Of a stretch of DNA of 25,000 nt, positions 6,938 through 15,868 are shown in pieces. Positions within the stretch are counted from its first letter, which is position 1. Each line of letters opens with the position of its first letter. Position numbers and translations under genes: made by a program. Origin of the DNA: Prorocentrum cordatum (taxonomy: Eukaryota > Sar > Dinophyceae > Prorocentrales > Prorocentraceae); contig CAUYUJ010012091.1 of the NCBI GenBank assembly GCA_963575745.1, forward strand, positions 375,604-400,603, read 5' to 3'. The notes under the pieces were generated by a model that saw only the letters and a program-made list of their open reading frames with translations, ran no database searches and was not told the origin of the DNA.

Positions 6938-8396
6938 ATGTCTGGGATCACTTGGACGGCCACTCCAAAGCGCCCCTGGAAAACACCAATCGGCCGCAGT
7001 TTCGTCAAGGCGATGGCCTCGGCGGGCGGGCAGCGGGTTCTCGCGGAGCAGCTGTCAACCGACCCATCGTCGACGATTTCGTCTGGACCTCCTCCAGATA
7101 CTCAACCCGTTGACTCAGCAGGTGAGAAGCGCTGCCGAAAGAAAGTGCGCAGGCAGGCGATGCTGGCACAGGCTGCGCAGGAGGCTGCGCAGGCGGCGGC
7201 CCAGATGAAGGCTGATCGCGACGCCAGGGTCGCGCAGGAGGCAGAGCGCGGCCGCAGTCGCACGCCGCGCCCTCTGGGCAAGGGCGATACGATCCACGAC
7301 AGCGACACTGAGAGCGCCGAGGAGGGGGCGGGCAGACGCCCCGAGGAGCTCAGCGGCAACGCGGAGGACGAGGGGTCTATCATTTGGCCGTCACACGTGT
7401 CGCCCTTGCCTGATGAGGATGTGCCAACAGAGCAAGGCACTCCCGATGCCTATAAAGGAATAGAGGCAGAGGATATAGAGAAGGCGCTGCAGCTGGGCCA
7501 AATTGACGAGGAGGCCGCCAAGGAGAAGAGGGAGGAGGCAGAGAGGATGAGGAAAGCAGAGGAGGAGAAGGCACTGGCTGAAGCCCTGGCGACCTCGCGC
7601 GAGGAGCACAAGAATAAGCACGGGTACAGCCCATCTCCACCGCGCATGAATTCGCCAGGCGTCGCCAGCACGAGTCGCCAGCAGGAGGGGAGGGATGAGG
7701 CAGAGAGGATGAGGAAGGCAGAGCCTGCGGCGGAGAGCGCGGATGGACAGCCGCGGAGGAAGAAGCGCCGCCGCAAGCTGGCAGGCGGAAGCGATCAGCA
7801 GGAGCCCCCGCCTCAGAGCGAGGGCGCAGCCGCCTCCGCCGCGGAGCCCCCGCCTCCACTGGAGGCGGTCGCGGCCGCCAGGAGCAGGTCCAGGTCGCGG
7901 TCGCGGGCCCCCGCCTCCGCCGCAGGCAGCCTCGGGCCCCCGCCTCCGCTGCAGGCGGTCGCCGATGCCGCCAATGATACGGCGTGCTCGACGGTGGCGT
8001 CGACGATGGAGCCGAGCGAGGACACTGTTTCGATATCAACTCCTTGCCCTCCCTGCCCGGTGTGCTTAGCCGACCCCATGCTCCAACCCCGCTCATTCAT
8101 ACCTCCTCCTTCCGCCCGTGCCGACCCCTGGCTCTCGCTCAACCCCTCGTGCTTCCGTCTACCCCCCAAGCTCTCGCCTGTCGGAGTCGACGTCGGAGAG
8201 CTGGAGTCGGTTGGAGTTGGTGCCTTCGGGGGAGAGGGGGGGCGGCTTGAGAGCAAATCCGCGGGGCGCCCTCCCCTGACAGGACGATGCGCCGCTGGCC
8301 AACTTTGTCACTCCGCCGAAGAAGCCGCGCCGCGTGTTGACTGATAAGATTGTGCACATGATGGACGGGGTCGAGGACTCCAGGGAACCAATGTGA
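6938..8396 (+). CDS. Gene B: UIM-like motif and nuclear-localisation-like protein (two exons)
   Basis: Exon 1 is 6938-8059 (374 codons) and exon 2 is 8283-8396 (37 codons plus TGA). The intron has a GTGTGC donor and CCCCTGACAG acceptor, and both sides are phase 0, giving about 411 residues. The ATG at 6938 starts MSGITWTATPKRPWK; the frame is open further upstream, so an earlier exon is possible. Residues about 60-100 are an Ala/Gln-rich helix. Around 209-223, EEEKALAEALATSREE matches the ubiquitin-interacting motif pattern (acidic run, Leu213, Ala216, Ser220, acidic). A weaker copy, EDIEKALQLGQIDEE (about 178-192), has Gly in place of Ser. A basic RRKKRRRK patch, Pro-rich segments and an SRSRSRSR run follow, then PPKKPRRV near the C-terminus. 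A ubiquitin-binding nuclear protein is inference. The gene lies on the same strand as A and C. Confidence 0.6.
8060..8282 (+). other. Intron of gene B (GT-AG)
   Basis: 223 nt, starting GTGTGC and ending in a pyrimidine-rich CCTCCCCTGACAG. Removing it joins the exons in phase 0. Its right half carries GTCGGAG/GTTGGAG words that weakly resemble the dispersed GTTGGAA motif. The frame of exon 1 stays open through it, so retention cannot be excluded from frame alone. The alternative ending in that frame lacks the credible C-terminus found in exon 2. Confidence 0.5.
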
Positions 8397-8442
8397 AAAG
8401 ACCCCGCAGACGTGAGATCCCTGGTGGGGAAGGCAATGTTTG

Positions 8443-8486
8443 TCGGCGACGGCGACGGCGACGGTGACGGCGACGGCGACGGCGAC
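8443..8486. repeat. GGCGAC hexanucleotide repeat
   Basis: About seven copies of GGCGAC with one GGTGAC variant, in the gap between genes B and C. The same hexamer is found at 16764-16990 on a larger scale. Confidence 0.75.
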
Positions 8487-8510
8487 CCGTCTCGGAGAAG
8501 GGGTGCGGGT

Positions 8511-8550
8511 GCAATGCGTTCCAACGCTTTTCCAACGTTTTTCCAACGCC
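8511..8550 (+). repeat. TTCCAACG array (short-motif family, copy 4)
   Basis: Three spaced TTCCAACG words preceded by GCAATGC, with T-runs between them. It lies in the intergenic gap between genes B and C. Orientation reads TTCCAA on the + strand, opposite to the copy at 2357. Confidence 0.65.
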
Positions 8551-8715
8551 CCGCCTCGGGGGAGGAAGGGTGGGCGGAGAGTGAGGGGGACGAGACGGGA
8601 GTGGGTGTGAGGGGATGGATGAGGGAAAGGATGAGGAGAATGAGGATAATGATGATGAGGAATGGGGACTGTGATATGATGGAAGGGTCGGCTGGGAGTG
8701 CGCGCCCCTCAGACC

Positions 8716-9277
8716 ATGATCAACTCGCCGGGTAACTTCACGGATGACGACCAGTTGCTGATCGCCAATAAGCTCGTCAAGACGTTCAAGAGCAAGACGT
8801 TCGAAGCGCTTCTCAAGGAGAAGGGCGCGACGTTGGCGGAGGCGGACACGCGGCCGTCGTGCCCCGAAGAAGTCGGCCCGACAATCGGCATGCAGGCGAA
8901 GCTCGACAGCCTGAGCACCAAAGAGCGCAAAGAATACGATTTCTGGGAATCCGTGAAGGCCAACGGCTGGGCCATCTCCACGGACGGCAAGAAAAATCCG
9001 CAGCGGGCGGGGCGCTGGCAGCGGGCGATGCAGTGTCCAGAGAGGCGGAAGCGCTACGAGCAGACGTTCGGAGATGCGGCGAAAGCGCGCCCAATGGGCG
9101 AGGGGCACGGCGGCCAAGGCCGTCAGCCACTTGACCAAGACTACAGAGGAGACCAGAACCAGGTGGAAGGAATCGAGCTACCTTCCAATTGGCCGCATAG
9201 CGTGGTTGGAAGGTGGCGGCAAAGCGGGCTGGGCCAATGCGAGCGGCCGATATTGTAATGCGCCCTTACGTCGTGGT
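8716..9277 (+). CDS. Gene C, first exon (one-base frame break near 9078)
   Basis: The ATG at 8716 (MINSPGNFTDDDQLLIANKL) opens a well-biased coding sequence; a CAG acceptor at 8710-8712 is also in phase, so an upstream exon is possible. The protein is mixed charged and aromatic (ERKEYDFWESVKANGWAIST, then QRAGRWQRAMQCPERRKRYE). Near 9075-9090 this frame decays. The frame one base later continues naturally (AQWARGTAAKAVSHLTKTTE, WKESSYLPIGRIAWLEGGGK) to 9277, where a GTATGAG donor sits in phase 0. I have the impression that segments like the last one recur in dinoflagellate proteins, but I cannot assign a function. The exon joins in phase to the next one at 9835. Confidence 0.6.
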
Positions 9278-9307
9278 GTATGAGCGTCCTGGGTTAGACG
9301 CTGTAAG

Positions 9308-9628
9308 TGTGTGTGTGTGTGTGTGCGTTTGTGTGTCTGCGTGAGTATGATTGCGTGCGTGTACGTGTGCGTGTGCGTGTGCGCGTGCATGTGCGTGTGC
9401 GTGTGCGTGTGCGTGTGCGTGTGCGCGTGCGCGTGAGCGTGCGCGTGCGCGTGCGCGCGCGCGTGCGCGTGCGCGTGCGCGTGCGCGTGCGCGTGCGCGG
9501 GCGCGGGCGCGGGCGCGTGCGCGAGCGCGAGCGCGAGCGCGAGCACGAGCGCGATCGCGAGCGCGAGCGCGAGCGCGAGCGCGAGCGCGAGCGCGCGTGC
9601 GTGCGTGCGTTCGTGCGTGCGTGCGTGC

Positions 9629-9687
<59 letters not shown>

Positions 9688-9702
9688 TTTGTTTGTGTGT
9701 GT
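9308..9702. repeat. Long alternating GT/GC/GA microsatellite inside gene C intron
   Basis: Nearly 400 bases made of GT, GCGT, GCGC and GAGCGC dinucleotide-type words, GT-rich at both ends and CG-rich in the centre. The predicted intron is 9278-9834, so this tract makes up most of it. It is pyrimidine-purine alternating over long stretches and so Z-DNA-prone. The Cys/Val, Arg and His/Thr open frames across it are artefacts. Confidence 0.9.
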
Positions 9703-9834
9703 ATGCGCATGCGGTTCTGGTTGGAGGGTGGGGCATTGGATCGGGGTGAGCACGGGGGTGGGAGTGATGGTGCTGTGCTAGCATGGCATAGGCCTCTGCA
9801 GGGTGTCGCTCGCGTTGGCCGCCCTGCTAGCCAG

Positions 9835-10074
9835 GCCACCAAGTACATGTTCAAATGCATGTCGATGGGGCCGCCGTGGGTCATCTTCGACGACTGGACG
9901 GGGTCCCTCAGGGGGCTCTACGTGGTGAGCGGCTTGCGCGAGACGTTCGCGACGTCGTGGAAGCAACGCCTCAACTGGGCTGAGCAGGGCGCGGACACGG
10001 GCACCGCGCAGGGCGACCGCCAGGACCCGTGCGGGGCAACTCCTCTACGACGACGAGGCGACGACGACGACGAC
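9835..10074 (+). CDS. Gene C, second exon
   Basis: After CCTGCTAGCCAG the exon starts in phase 0 and reads [20 protein letters not shown], then [20 protein letters not shown] and a hydrophilic end. It fits the phase-0 donor at 9277. The end is uncertain: a phase-0 GTCGAC donor at 10075 after a short Asp run is one choice, and GC- or GA-type donors at 10036 or 10024 are others. The following GAC array would be mostly intron. The aromatic/Pro-rich PPWVIFDDW patch suggests a folded domain, but I cannot name it. Confidence 0.6.
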
Positions 10075-10092
10075 GTCGACGACGAGGAGGCG

Positions 10093-10149
<57 letters not shown>

Positions 10150-10150
10150 T
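10050..10150. repeat. GAC/ACG trinucleotide array
   Basis: About 100 bases of GAC/ACG triplets. It codes for Asp, Thr or Arg runs depending on frame, and lies at the junction between the second and third exons of gene C. Most of it is probably intron. Confidence 0.85.
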
Positions 10151-10177
10151 CCGCGCACGCTTGCGACCCTCGAGCAG

Positions 10178-10885
10178 GAGGGCGGTGCCGGCGGCGCTAT
10201 CGTGGGCGGCGCTGGCGAGGGCGGCGCTGGACAGGACGGCGCTGACCAGGGCGTTGCAAACAAGGGAGAGGACAGCAAGGGCGGCAGGGGCGCTGGCAAG
10301 GGCGGCGCAGGCAAGGAGGGCGCAGGAAAGAAAGGCGCAGGAAAGGAAGGCACAGGACATGACGGCGCTGGCAAGGGCGGCGCTGACGGCGACGCCCAAC
10401 CTCGCGAGAGGAAGAAGAAGACGCCGCTGCAGGAGAAGACAGCCAAAGCTCGGGCGGTCATCGCGAGCTACTCGGCATTGTGCGCGCAGGCCAACACGAT
10501 CTTGGGGCAGATAGCCAGGGGCAAGAACTGGGGCGACCTGAAGCCCGAGCAGTTGACAGTCTCATCGGGGAACATTGCGAATGCGCTGAATGCGCTGGCA
10601 GACAAGGTCAACGAGGATGATCACGTCAAGGAGGCGATGTACGAGAACCTGGCCAACCTCGGAAAGCGCCTGACCCACGACCAGATGTTCAACGCTATGC
10701 AGAAAGTTGAAAACGTCAAGCCCCTGGTTGACGACCTTGAGAGTGAGATCCAGGAGGTGACGGGGCTGGCTCGCTTGAAACGCGAGGCGAAGGAGGCCAG
10801 GGCCGCGAAGGAGACCGCTGCTGAGGGCGGCGGCGCCGAGGCTGCGAAGCAGAAGAAGCCGGCGGGCAAGCGCAAGGCGAGGTGA
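10178..10885 (+). CDS. Gene C, third exon: Gly/Lys repeats, then a helical C-terminal domain
   Basis: An acceptor-like CCTCGAGCAG ends at 10177; the frame from 10178 is open to TGA at 10883-10885 (235 residues). Residues about 1-70 are low-complexity [11 protein letters not shown] repeats. Next comes a basic RERKKKTP segment, then roughly 130 residues with helix-like heptads ([60 protein letters not shown]), ending in a Lys/Arg/Ala-rich tail ([12 protein letters not shown]) typical of nuclear proteins. This is the clearest coding sequence of gene C. The stop overlaps a GAGGTGAGA donor-like site, so splicing to 11033-11119 is possible. Function unknown. Confidence 0.65.
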   Translation, partial: EGGAGGAIVGGAGEGGAGQDGADQGVANKGEDSKGGRGAGKGGAGKEGAGKKGAGKEGTGHDGAGKGGADGDAQPRERKKKTPLQEKTAKARAVIASYSALCAQANTILGQIARGKNWGDLKPEQLTVSSGNIANALNALADKVNEDDHVKEAMYENLANLGKRLTHDQMFNAMQKVENVKPLVDDLESEIQEVTGLARLKREAKEARAAKETAAEGGGAEAAKQKKPAGKRKAR

Positions 10886-11032
10886 GAGGCAGCGCCGCGA
10901 TGAGGTGGCGAAGCGAAGACGAGGCGGCTGCAGCTGGCGAGGAGGTGCAGCCTGAGGAGAGAGGGCTGACCTGAGGTGGTGCAGCAGCCTGCGGAGGGAA
11001 GGCATGCCTGGGGAGGTGCAGCCAGAGGAAAC

Positions 11033-11119
11033 CAGGGGCGCGGTCGCGTGGCCTTCGGCTCTGACGATGGCTTCGCGACCAACGCAGTGGGAGGCAGGTG
11101 GTCGGACTACTCCAAGTGA
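11033..11119 (+). CDS. Possible last exon of gene C
   Basis: After AGGAAACCAG (11023-11032) the frame reads GRGRVAFGSDDGFATNAVGG and RWSDYSK followed by TGA at 11117-11119, with mostly G/C-ending codons. It would replace the stop at 10883 if the GTGAGA donor there is used. The phases do not match exactly with the simplest borders, so this is tentative. Confidence 0.3.
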   Translation, partial: QGRGRVAFGSDDGFATNAVGGRWSDYSK

Positions 11120-11360
11120 GTATCTTCCAGGGGCATGTGCACGGTGGCTTTCAATATGGCGTGTTCTTGCTTTTAATTTGGATGATGGGGGATGAAGGGC
11201 AGGGGGGGTGGCGGAGGGCGGAGGCGGGAAACGCCAGGAGGGAGGAGGCGATGATAACTGGCATGGTGGAGGAGGTGAGGAAGGGCGGGGGGCAACGAAA
11301 AATGAAGGGGGACATGTGCAACAAACAAAACACAAAAAAAAAAAAAACGCGCCGCACGGC
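11120..11360. other. Gap after gene C with an A-run
   Basis: Mixed G-rich DNA with an A13 run at 11335-11347 preceded by CAAAACAC. No supported coding sequence. The A-run could be a retroposition scar or a simple repeat. Confidence 0.35.
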
Positions 11361-11550
11361 GGTTGGAACCGTTCCGAACCGCTCCGAACTACCCAAAACG
11401 ACCGTTGGAATACCGTTGGGATCACGATGGAACACGACCGTTGGACAACCGTTGGAATCGTTCACCAAACCTGTAAAATAACATGGTTTCGTGCGTTGGA
11501 AGGGTCTCTAGACCCGCCGTTGGATTGCCGTTGGACTGCCGTTGGAATTT
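11361..11550 (-). repeat. CCGTTGGAA array (short-motif family, copy 5, longest)
   Basis: Nine or more spaced words of the CGTTGGAA/CGTTGGAC type, a few variants such as CGATGGAA, and an inverted TTCCGAAC pair at the left end. It is the longest array in the window, in intergenic DNA between gene C and the transposase-like gene. The spacing between words is irregular, about 9-20 bases. Confidence 0.7.
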
Positions 11551-12558
11551 TGGTGGCCTGATTTGGGCATGTCCGGGCACCGTGGGGCTGGTCAAATTGG
11601 CCCCCAGAAACACTTCCAAGCCCCGGGCGCCCCCGAAAAGTGAAGTGCGCTGGCGCAGCGCCGCTCTGGCGCCGCCAGCGGGGGGAAAGCAAGTAGGGGG
11701 GGCGAAACAAATTGACAAAGCAGGGCGGGGAATGTGGAGGGGGTCAGCAAGAACACTAAATCCTGGTCAGGTGAGCGCCGCTCGCACGCGGCTCACCTGC
11801 CCTGTTCAGGCATGGCGCGCGTGTCGCAACGGACCCTATGTGCGGTCATGCACAAGAGGGCGCGTGTGCATGCGTCTGAGGTTGGCGCGGTTGGCGGGGC
11901 ATTGGGAGTAGAAGGGCATTAAGGGGGGTCTCATTAAAGGAACTGCTGGGTAAAATGAGTTCGCGCGGGTGTGCGGCCCAGCGCCTTCCCTGCCAGCCGC
12001 GCGACCTGGGGGGAGTGCGACTTCCGATTACGAGTTGTGTGACATAATATCCAAGCTCTCGTTTGTCCGCACTGGTTGCTCACCTCTGTCGGATCTCGCT
12101 GGCGATGGGTAAATGGGAGTGTGCTGCGAAGGGCCTTGGGGCCCTGTCCAGGTCCCCGCGCTAACCGCTCGAGCCTCGTCGCCACGGCTGGATTCGCGTC
12201 GGAATCCTGCGCGGAACGCGTTGCGGGAGAGGTGGGAGTAGCGGCATCGATGTCGTTAGTTTTCCCACCGCACTCGAGAGCCCCCCCCCCACACACACCA
12301 CTGCCCTGGGGGAAAGCCCGCCCCCTCGCCCGCCCGCCCATATCCTGTCATATCCCTGCTATGTATCCCATGTTCCCCTCGCTCTCCGTCTCCTCCCCCT
12401 GCCCTTCCTCCACGTCGTCATCCCCCTTCTCCCTCCTCCGACTCCTCCGCGCTATTCGTTGTTGTCCGTCAAACTGCTGCCTAGGCGCAGGTCGCTGCAG
12501 CATGTCGTGCCCATGTGCGAGTGCCGCATCTAGGAGGTATGCCTCCCCCTAAATATAG
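11551..12558. other. Intergenic region, no supported gene
   Basis: About 1 kb of ordinary complexity. Short peptide-like stretches occur (+ strand 11955-12050 around GKMSSRGCAAQRLPCQPRDL; minus strand 12340-11934), but overlapping frames on both strands look equally good. Some of it could be 5' exons or untranslated DNA of the transposase-like gene that follows. The interval 12280-12470 is C/T-rich. Confidence 0.35.
11768..11799. repeat. Perfect 9-bp inverted repeat (hairpin)
   Basis: CAGGTGAGC at 11768-11776 and GCTCACCTG at 11791-11799 are perfect reverse complements around a 14-nt GC-rich loop that can pair further. The left arm also contains a GTGAGC donor-like word. Function unknown. 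Confidence 0.6.
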
Positions 12559-13640
12559 GTTCCACGACTATCACAGTCGCGAGGCGCATCTTGCAGACGA
12601 TCGCTCCTCGGAACGAGCTGCTGGTTCGGAACTGCTGAAGCTTCTGCTGCAGCTGCATGGGTCTCCCAGGTTGACCGCGAAGCAGCTCTGCCGCGCATGT
12701 GATCTGCGCAGCGCTGCAGGCGTGCCAGGGGGCAACTTTGCGATGCATTCAAAGCCCGACGGGCTGCAGTCTGGTAAGTACCAACACCACTTGGACAATG
12801 TACTGCCACAACCATCGGGACTGTATTTCATCGACGTACCAATGAACCCAAATAGGTCGCCGAGGCGATGCGCGCGAACAATTCCGATGAAGCTGGCGCA
12901 TGAGTGCTTGGTGGATGAATGTCGAGACTGCGGAGACACAATGCATTTGCTGACGACGGATAAGGATCACCGTGAGGAGTGCGTGCTCGACCTTCCAGTG
13001 TACCAGCAACGCCCGCTGGTGGAACGGGCGAGGGCGGCGGGGGGGCCGCCGCCAGTACCCGTAGCGATCTACGTAGATGGCGTTTCTTACCGTCAGACTG
13101 CGGCTGGGCGGTCCGACTCCGTGACGGGATGGTGGCTCGGGAACTTGCTCACTGGTAAGCGCCATTTGCTGGCGACGCTGCGGCACTCAGACGAGTGCGC
13201 GTGCGGCTGCAGGGGCTGGTGCAGCATCCAACCAATCCTGCAAACACTGTCGTGGCAATTCGAGGCGCTCGCATCGGGCGTCCGCCCAGAGATGACGCAC
13301 GATGGAAAACCGTGGCCTGCAACCCAGGTGCACGAGAATCGGGATCTTGGGCTGTCGGCTTGCATCTGCTACATCAAGGGCGATTGGTGCGAGCACACGC
13401 GTACCATGGGGCTGGCGGGGTGGAAGCAACTGCACAACCCATGTCAATTTTGCGTGGTGACAGGGCCCGACATGCACGGGGCCAACAATTTATCAACGTC
13501 CGACATTGACGCCCCATGGAGTCTCAGGTGCCACGAGGATTATGGATCGGCAGTTCGCCAGTGTGAGATAGACGTCGATCTCACGGCGCCTGCCGACCGC
13601 GACGAGCTCGTGTCGAAGCTCCGCTGGATGCGCCCGCAGG
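12559..13640 (+). CDS. DDE-transposase-like protein, N-terminal exon
   Basis: After CCCCCTAAATATAG the frame is open for about 360 codons. It shows features I associate with a large repetitive protein family of dinoflagellate genomes: PDGLQSGKYQHHLDNVLPQ, then VAIYVDGVSYRQ (Asp codon 13076-13078), GWWLGNLLTGKRHLL, a Cys-rich ECACGCRGWCS element, RPEMTHDGKPW and ICYIKGDWCEH (Asp codon 13382-13384), followed by PCQFC. The order recalls Tnp2/Plavaka-type DDE transposases, with the two Asp residues as candidate metal ligands; this is inference. The frame hits TGA at 13676, but splicing at 13640 with a GA donor restores a continuous protein with the next block. The start of the protein is not identified; an ATG at 12539 is in frame. 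Confidence 0.65.
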
Positions 13641-13703
13641 GAAACAAAACACACCAGACAAACATTGCAACCCGTTGAATCGTAACGCCTACCGTTGTGG
13701 CAG
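13641..13703 (+). other. Putative 63-nt GA-AG intron
   Basis: Exon ends CAGG, intron starts GAAACA and ends TGTGGCAG, next exon starts GTGTGCC. The phases match (1 nt plus 2 nt) and the in-frame TGA at 13676 is removed. A 4-nt word, CAGG, is present at both junctions, so the cut point is ambiguous by up to four bases. Non-GT donors and repeated junction words have been reported for dinoflagellate introns. The alternative is a single in-frame stop in a decayed gene, because the frame is the same on both sides. Confidence 0.45.
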
Positions 13704-14150
13704 GTGTGCCGCTCGAGCCTTTTGACAGGCTAGAACCCTCGGCTACTATCGGAGACATCGGTGACCTCAAGACCGCGGCGACCCCCTGCACGGTGACCTT
13801 CTGGGGGGCTAGAATCGGAGCGGATGGCCACCCAATGGATTCGGTTAACCATCGCAACCCACTTTTCCCATACGCCCTGGGCACGAGCCCCGTTAAGTCG
13901 CTGGCCGTGGATAGTATGCACGCTCTATATCTCGGTGTGGTTATGAGGTGGGTATCGGCAGCCATCTGGAGGACGCTTCTATTGAACCCGCACAAGTTCG
14001 AGGGAACCCAGAAGCATATCCTGGACCTGGGCATCAACAACTTGAGCGCCAAGCTCAGGCACTGGCAGCAGCAAACAGGCGTCAAGCCTGGCGACCGCAT
14101 CTGGGCACTGACTTTAAAGATGGTTGGCAATATCCACGGGTGCAGCCTTC
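13704..14150 (+). CDS. DDE-transposase-like protein, second coding block
   Basis: This block continues in frame from the first exon: VPLEPFDRLEPSATIGDIGD, NHRNPLFPYALGTSPVKSLA, then VDSMHALYLGVVMRWVSAAI (Asp codon 13910-13912), a helix with KHILDLGINNLSAKLRHWQQ, and WALTLKMVGNI. The D-S-M-H-x-L-x-x-G element is similar in type to the DxxH...G element of Plavaka/Tnp2 transposases. After about 14150 the frame contains a T-run and loses coding character, so the exon end is approximate and some sequence between here and 14568 is unaccounted for. Confidence 0.6.
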
Positions 14151-14567
14151 AGGATCGTTTTTTTTTAAACGGTGCATTGTGCGCATGTAGCGCTTGTCTG
14201 CACCTGTATTCGACGCTGGTGCGTGACAGCGCACCTGGCACATATCATGCGCACGGGGAGTTGGATACCCATGCGCGCACATATGTAAGCATGCACGCTC
14301 GCACGGCATGCGACAGCGCTGCGTAGTGTCAGAACTGAACGCGGCTAGAGTTCATGCGTGTATACACTCATACCCATTGAACAACCAATAATCCAGGACA
14401 TTCGTGCAATGTTATTGCCATCGAACACCCGCTGCCACAAAACACGGCTACGTAGAAGCCGCTCCATCGAGGCTGCGCGATCAAGACCAAAGCAGCGGAA
14501 ACAGGGTTTCTTCTTCAGTTCATGCTGCAGCACACTCAGTACGTCTGGGGCTCGGCGGTGTATGGGT

Positions 14568-14755
14568 CGACTTTTTTTACGAGCGGGCAAAGCTCTGCTC
14601 TCGCTCTTGGAAGGCATTCGATCGGAGCCGTGCGTCGTGAGCGCGGCCAGCCAGGCGAAGCTGACTAACCTCATGGACATCCACATCCGCTGCTGCAAAG
14701 CTGCAGGGATTGCGCTGGTGCCGAAACACCACCTAGCGTGCCACCTGGTGTCCAG
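14568..14755 (+). CDS. DDE-transposase-like protein, third coding block
   Basis: This reads RLFLRAGKALLSLLEGIRSE, then AASQAKLTNLMDIHIRCCKA and AGIALVPKHHLACHLVS. The KHH-L-x-x-H element fits the same transposase-like family. The block ends TCC AG before GACAGC. Joined to AG|G ATA TGG at 16033, the phases match (2 nt plus 1 nt) and give HLVSRIWWHGSPKMYATF, an excellent continuation. The left border is uncertain because of a T-run at 14572-14578. The frame itself stays open to TGA at 14781. Confidence 0.6.
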
Positions 14756-14796
14756 GACAGCGATCGGGATGTCCGAAACCTGATCCACTATCTTAC

Positions 14797-15030
14797 CCTC
14801 CTCCTGCTGTTCCTCCTCCTCCTCCTCCTCCTCCTTCTCCCCCTCCGCCTCCTCCTCCTCCTCCTCCTCCTCCTCCTCCTCCTCCTCTCCTCTTCAACCC
14901 ATTCCTCCACCTCCTCCTCCTCCTCCTCCTCATCTCCTCCTCCTTCCTCCTCCTCTTCCTCCTCCTCCTCCTCCTCCTCCTCCTCCTCCTCCTCCTCCTC
15001 CTCCTCCTCCTCCTCCCCCCCTCGCCTCAT
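14797..15030. repeat. CCT/TCC trinucleotide tract
   Basis: Long CTC/TCC array with few interruptions, purest at 14830-14885 and 14955-15018. It lies in the last intron of the transposase-like gene. The open frames across it on both strands are artefacts. Confidence 0.9.
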
Positions 15031-15232
15031 CCTCCCCCCCACCCCCGCGCCCCACCTCATCCGCCCTCCTCCTCGACGTCCTCCTCCCCGCAGCCCTTCT
15101 CCCCACAACCAATTCATTATCTTTCCCATCTCCTCGCCGATATCGTCTGCCCTTCCTCGAGCCAGCGCCCTCGTCGGTCAGCCCGCGCCCCCTTTTGTGC
15201 TACAACCCACTGCCTTCGCTTACCCCGTCAAG

Positions 15233-15298
15233 CAGACGCGCGCCTGGAAAAGGGGTGATGTCGATGTCGGGGAGGCGCCGCTGACCCAGACAGGCCGG
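15233..15298 (+). CDS. Small nested exon 1 (unknown protein)
   Basis: After CCGTCAAG the frame reads QTRAWKRGDVDVGEAPLTQT and GR, ending in a complete codon at 15298 before a GTGACC donor. Joined to the next small exon (15450, phase 0) it stays in frame. It lies inside the last intron of the transposase-like gene on the same strand and is too short to recognise. It may belong to a different gene, or be a relic. Confidence 0.3.
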
Positions 15299-15449
15299 GT
15301 GACCAGGCGCGTTGGCACTTAGGTGCAATTAGAACCCTCTGGCCTTCTCCGTCGCGTTCAGCTCCCATCCCTCTGTCTCATTCGCTCCGCCTCCCCTCGT
15401 CCTCTCCCTCGACCCCATCGCGGGTCCCGTTTTCCCAGCGGGCGTCCAG

Positions 15450-15613
15450 GCTCCCGAGGTGGGGCAACGGCAATCAAGAATGAGTTCAGGCCTATGCGAG
15501 TACTCGGTTCTGCCACCAACATCACAGCGCACTGCCCAACCGACCGAGGCCGATGTCGGGAGCGGCTCGGATTTCGACGCGCAGAGCTCTACGACAGATG
15601 ATGGATTACGGCG
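15450..15613 (+). CDS. Small nested exon 2 (Ser/Asp-rich, unknown protein)
   Basis: A strong acceptor region (CCCGTTTTCCCAG at 15426-15438, and GTCCAG ending at 15449) precedes a frame reading APEVGQRQSRMSSGLCEYSV and, after LPPTSQRTAQPTEAD, an acidic VGSGSDFDAQSSTTDDG end. A GTGACG donor at 15614 overlaps an in-frame TGA (15615-15617). The TTCCAATGCA array begins only six bases after that donor. Codon use and peptide composition are better than in competing frames on either strand. It is phase-compatible with 15233-15298. Function unknown. Confidence 0.4.
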
Positions 15614-15619
15614 GTGACG

Positions 15620-15660
15620 TTCCAATGCATTCCAATGCAATTCCAACGCATGTCCAACGC
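15620..15660 (+). repeat. TTCCAATGCA array (short-motif family, copy 6)
   Basis: Four consecutive words: TTCCAATGCA, TTCCAATGCAA, TTCCAACGCA and TGTCCAACGC. It starts right after the predicted donor at 15614. It is nearly the same sequence as the array at 19736-19776, which shows these arrays share a common source or consensus. Confidence 0.75.
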
Positions 15661-15805
15661 ACCGCCCCCCTGCAGGATGCACATGTACACCGACAGATAC
15701 GCACAGCCAGGCATATGGGGGCAGAGATAGACACGCACACACACGCGCGCGCACACACACATACAGCTATAGGTGTACACATGTGCGTACATATTACGGA
15801 CATGT

Positions 15806-15807
<2 letters not shown>

Positions 15808-15865
<58 letters not shown>
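15808..15865. repeat. (AG)n dinucleotide run
   Basis: About 29 uninterrupted AG units, in the last intron of the transposase-like gene. A CA-rich stretch precedes it at 15720-15780. Confidence 0.95.

Positions 15866-15868
<3 letters not shown>

Noticed and set aside
9266-9884. Minus-strand Arg/Ala/His-Thr ORFs over the second GT/GC tract
   Set aside because: Same repeat artefact; the + strand intron model with matching phases explains the region better.
11004-11195. Alternative + frame starting MPGEVQPEETRGAV
   Set aside because: It overlaps the better-biased frame ending at 11119 and has weaker third-position G/C.
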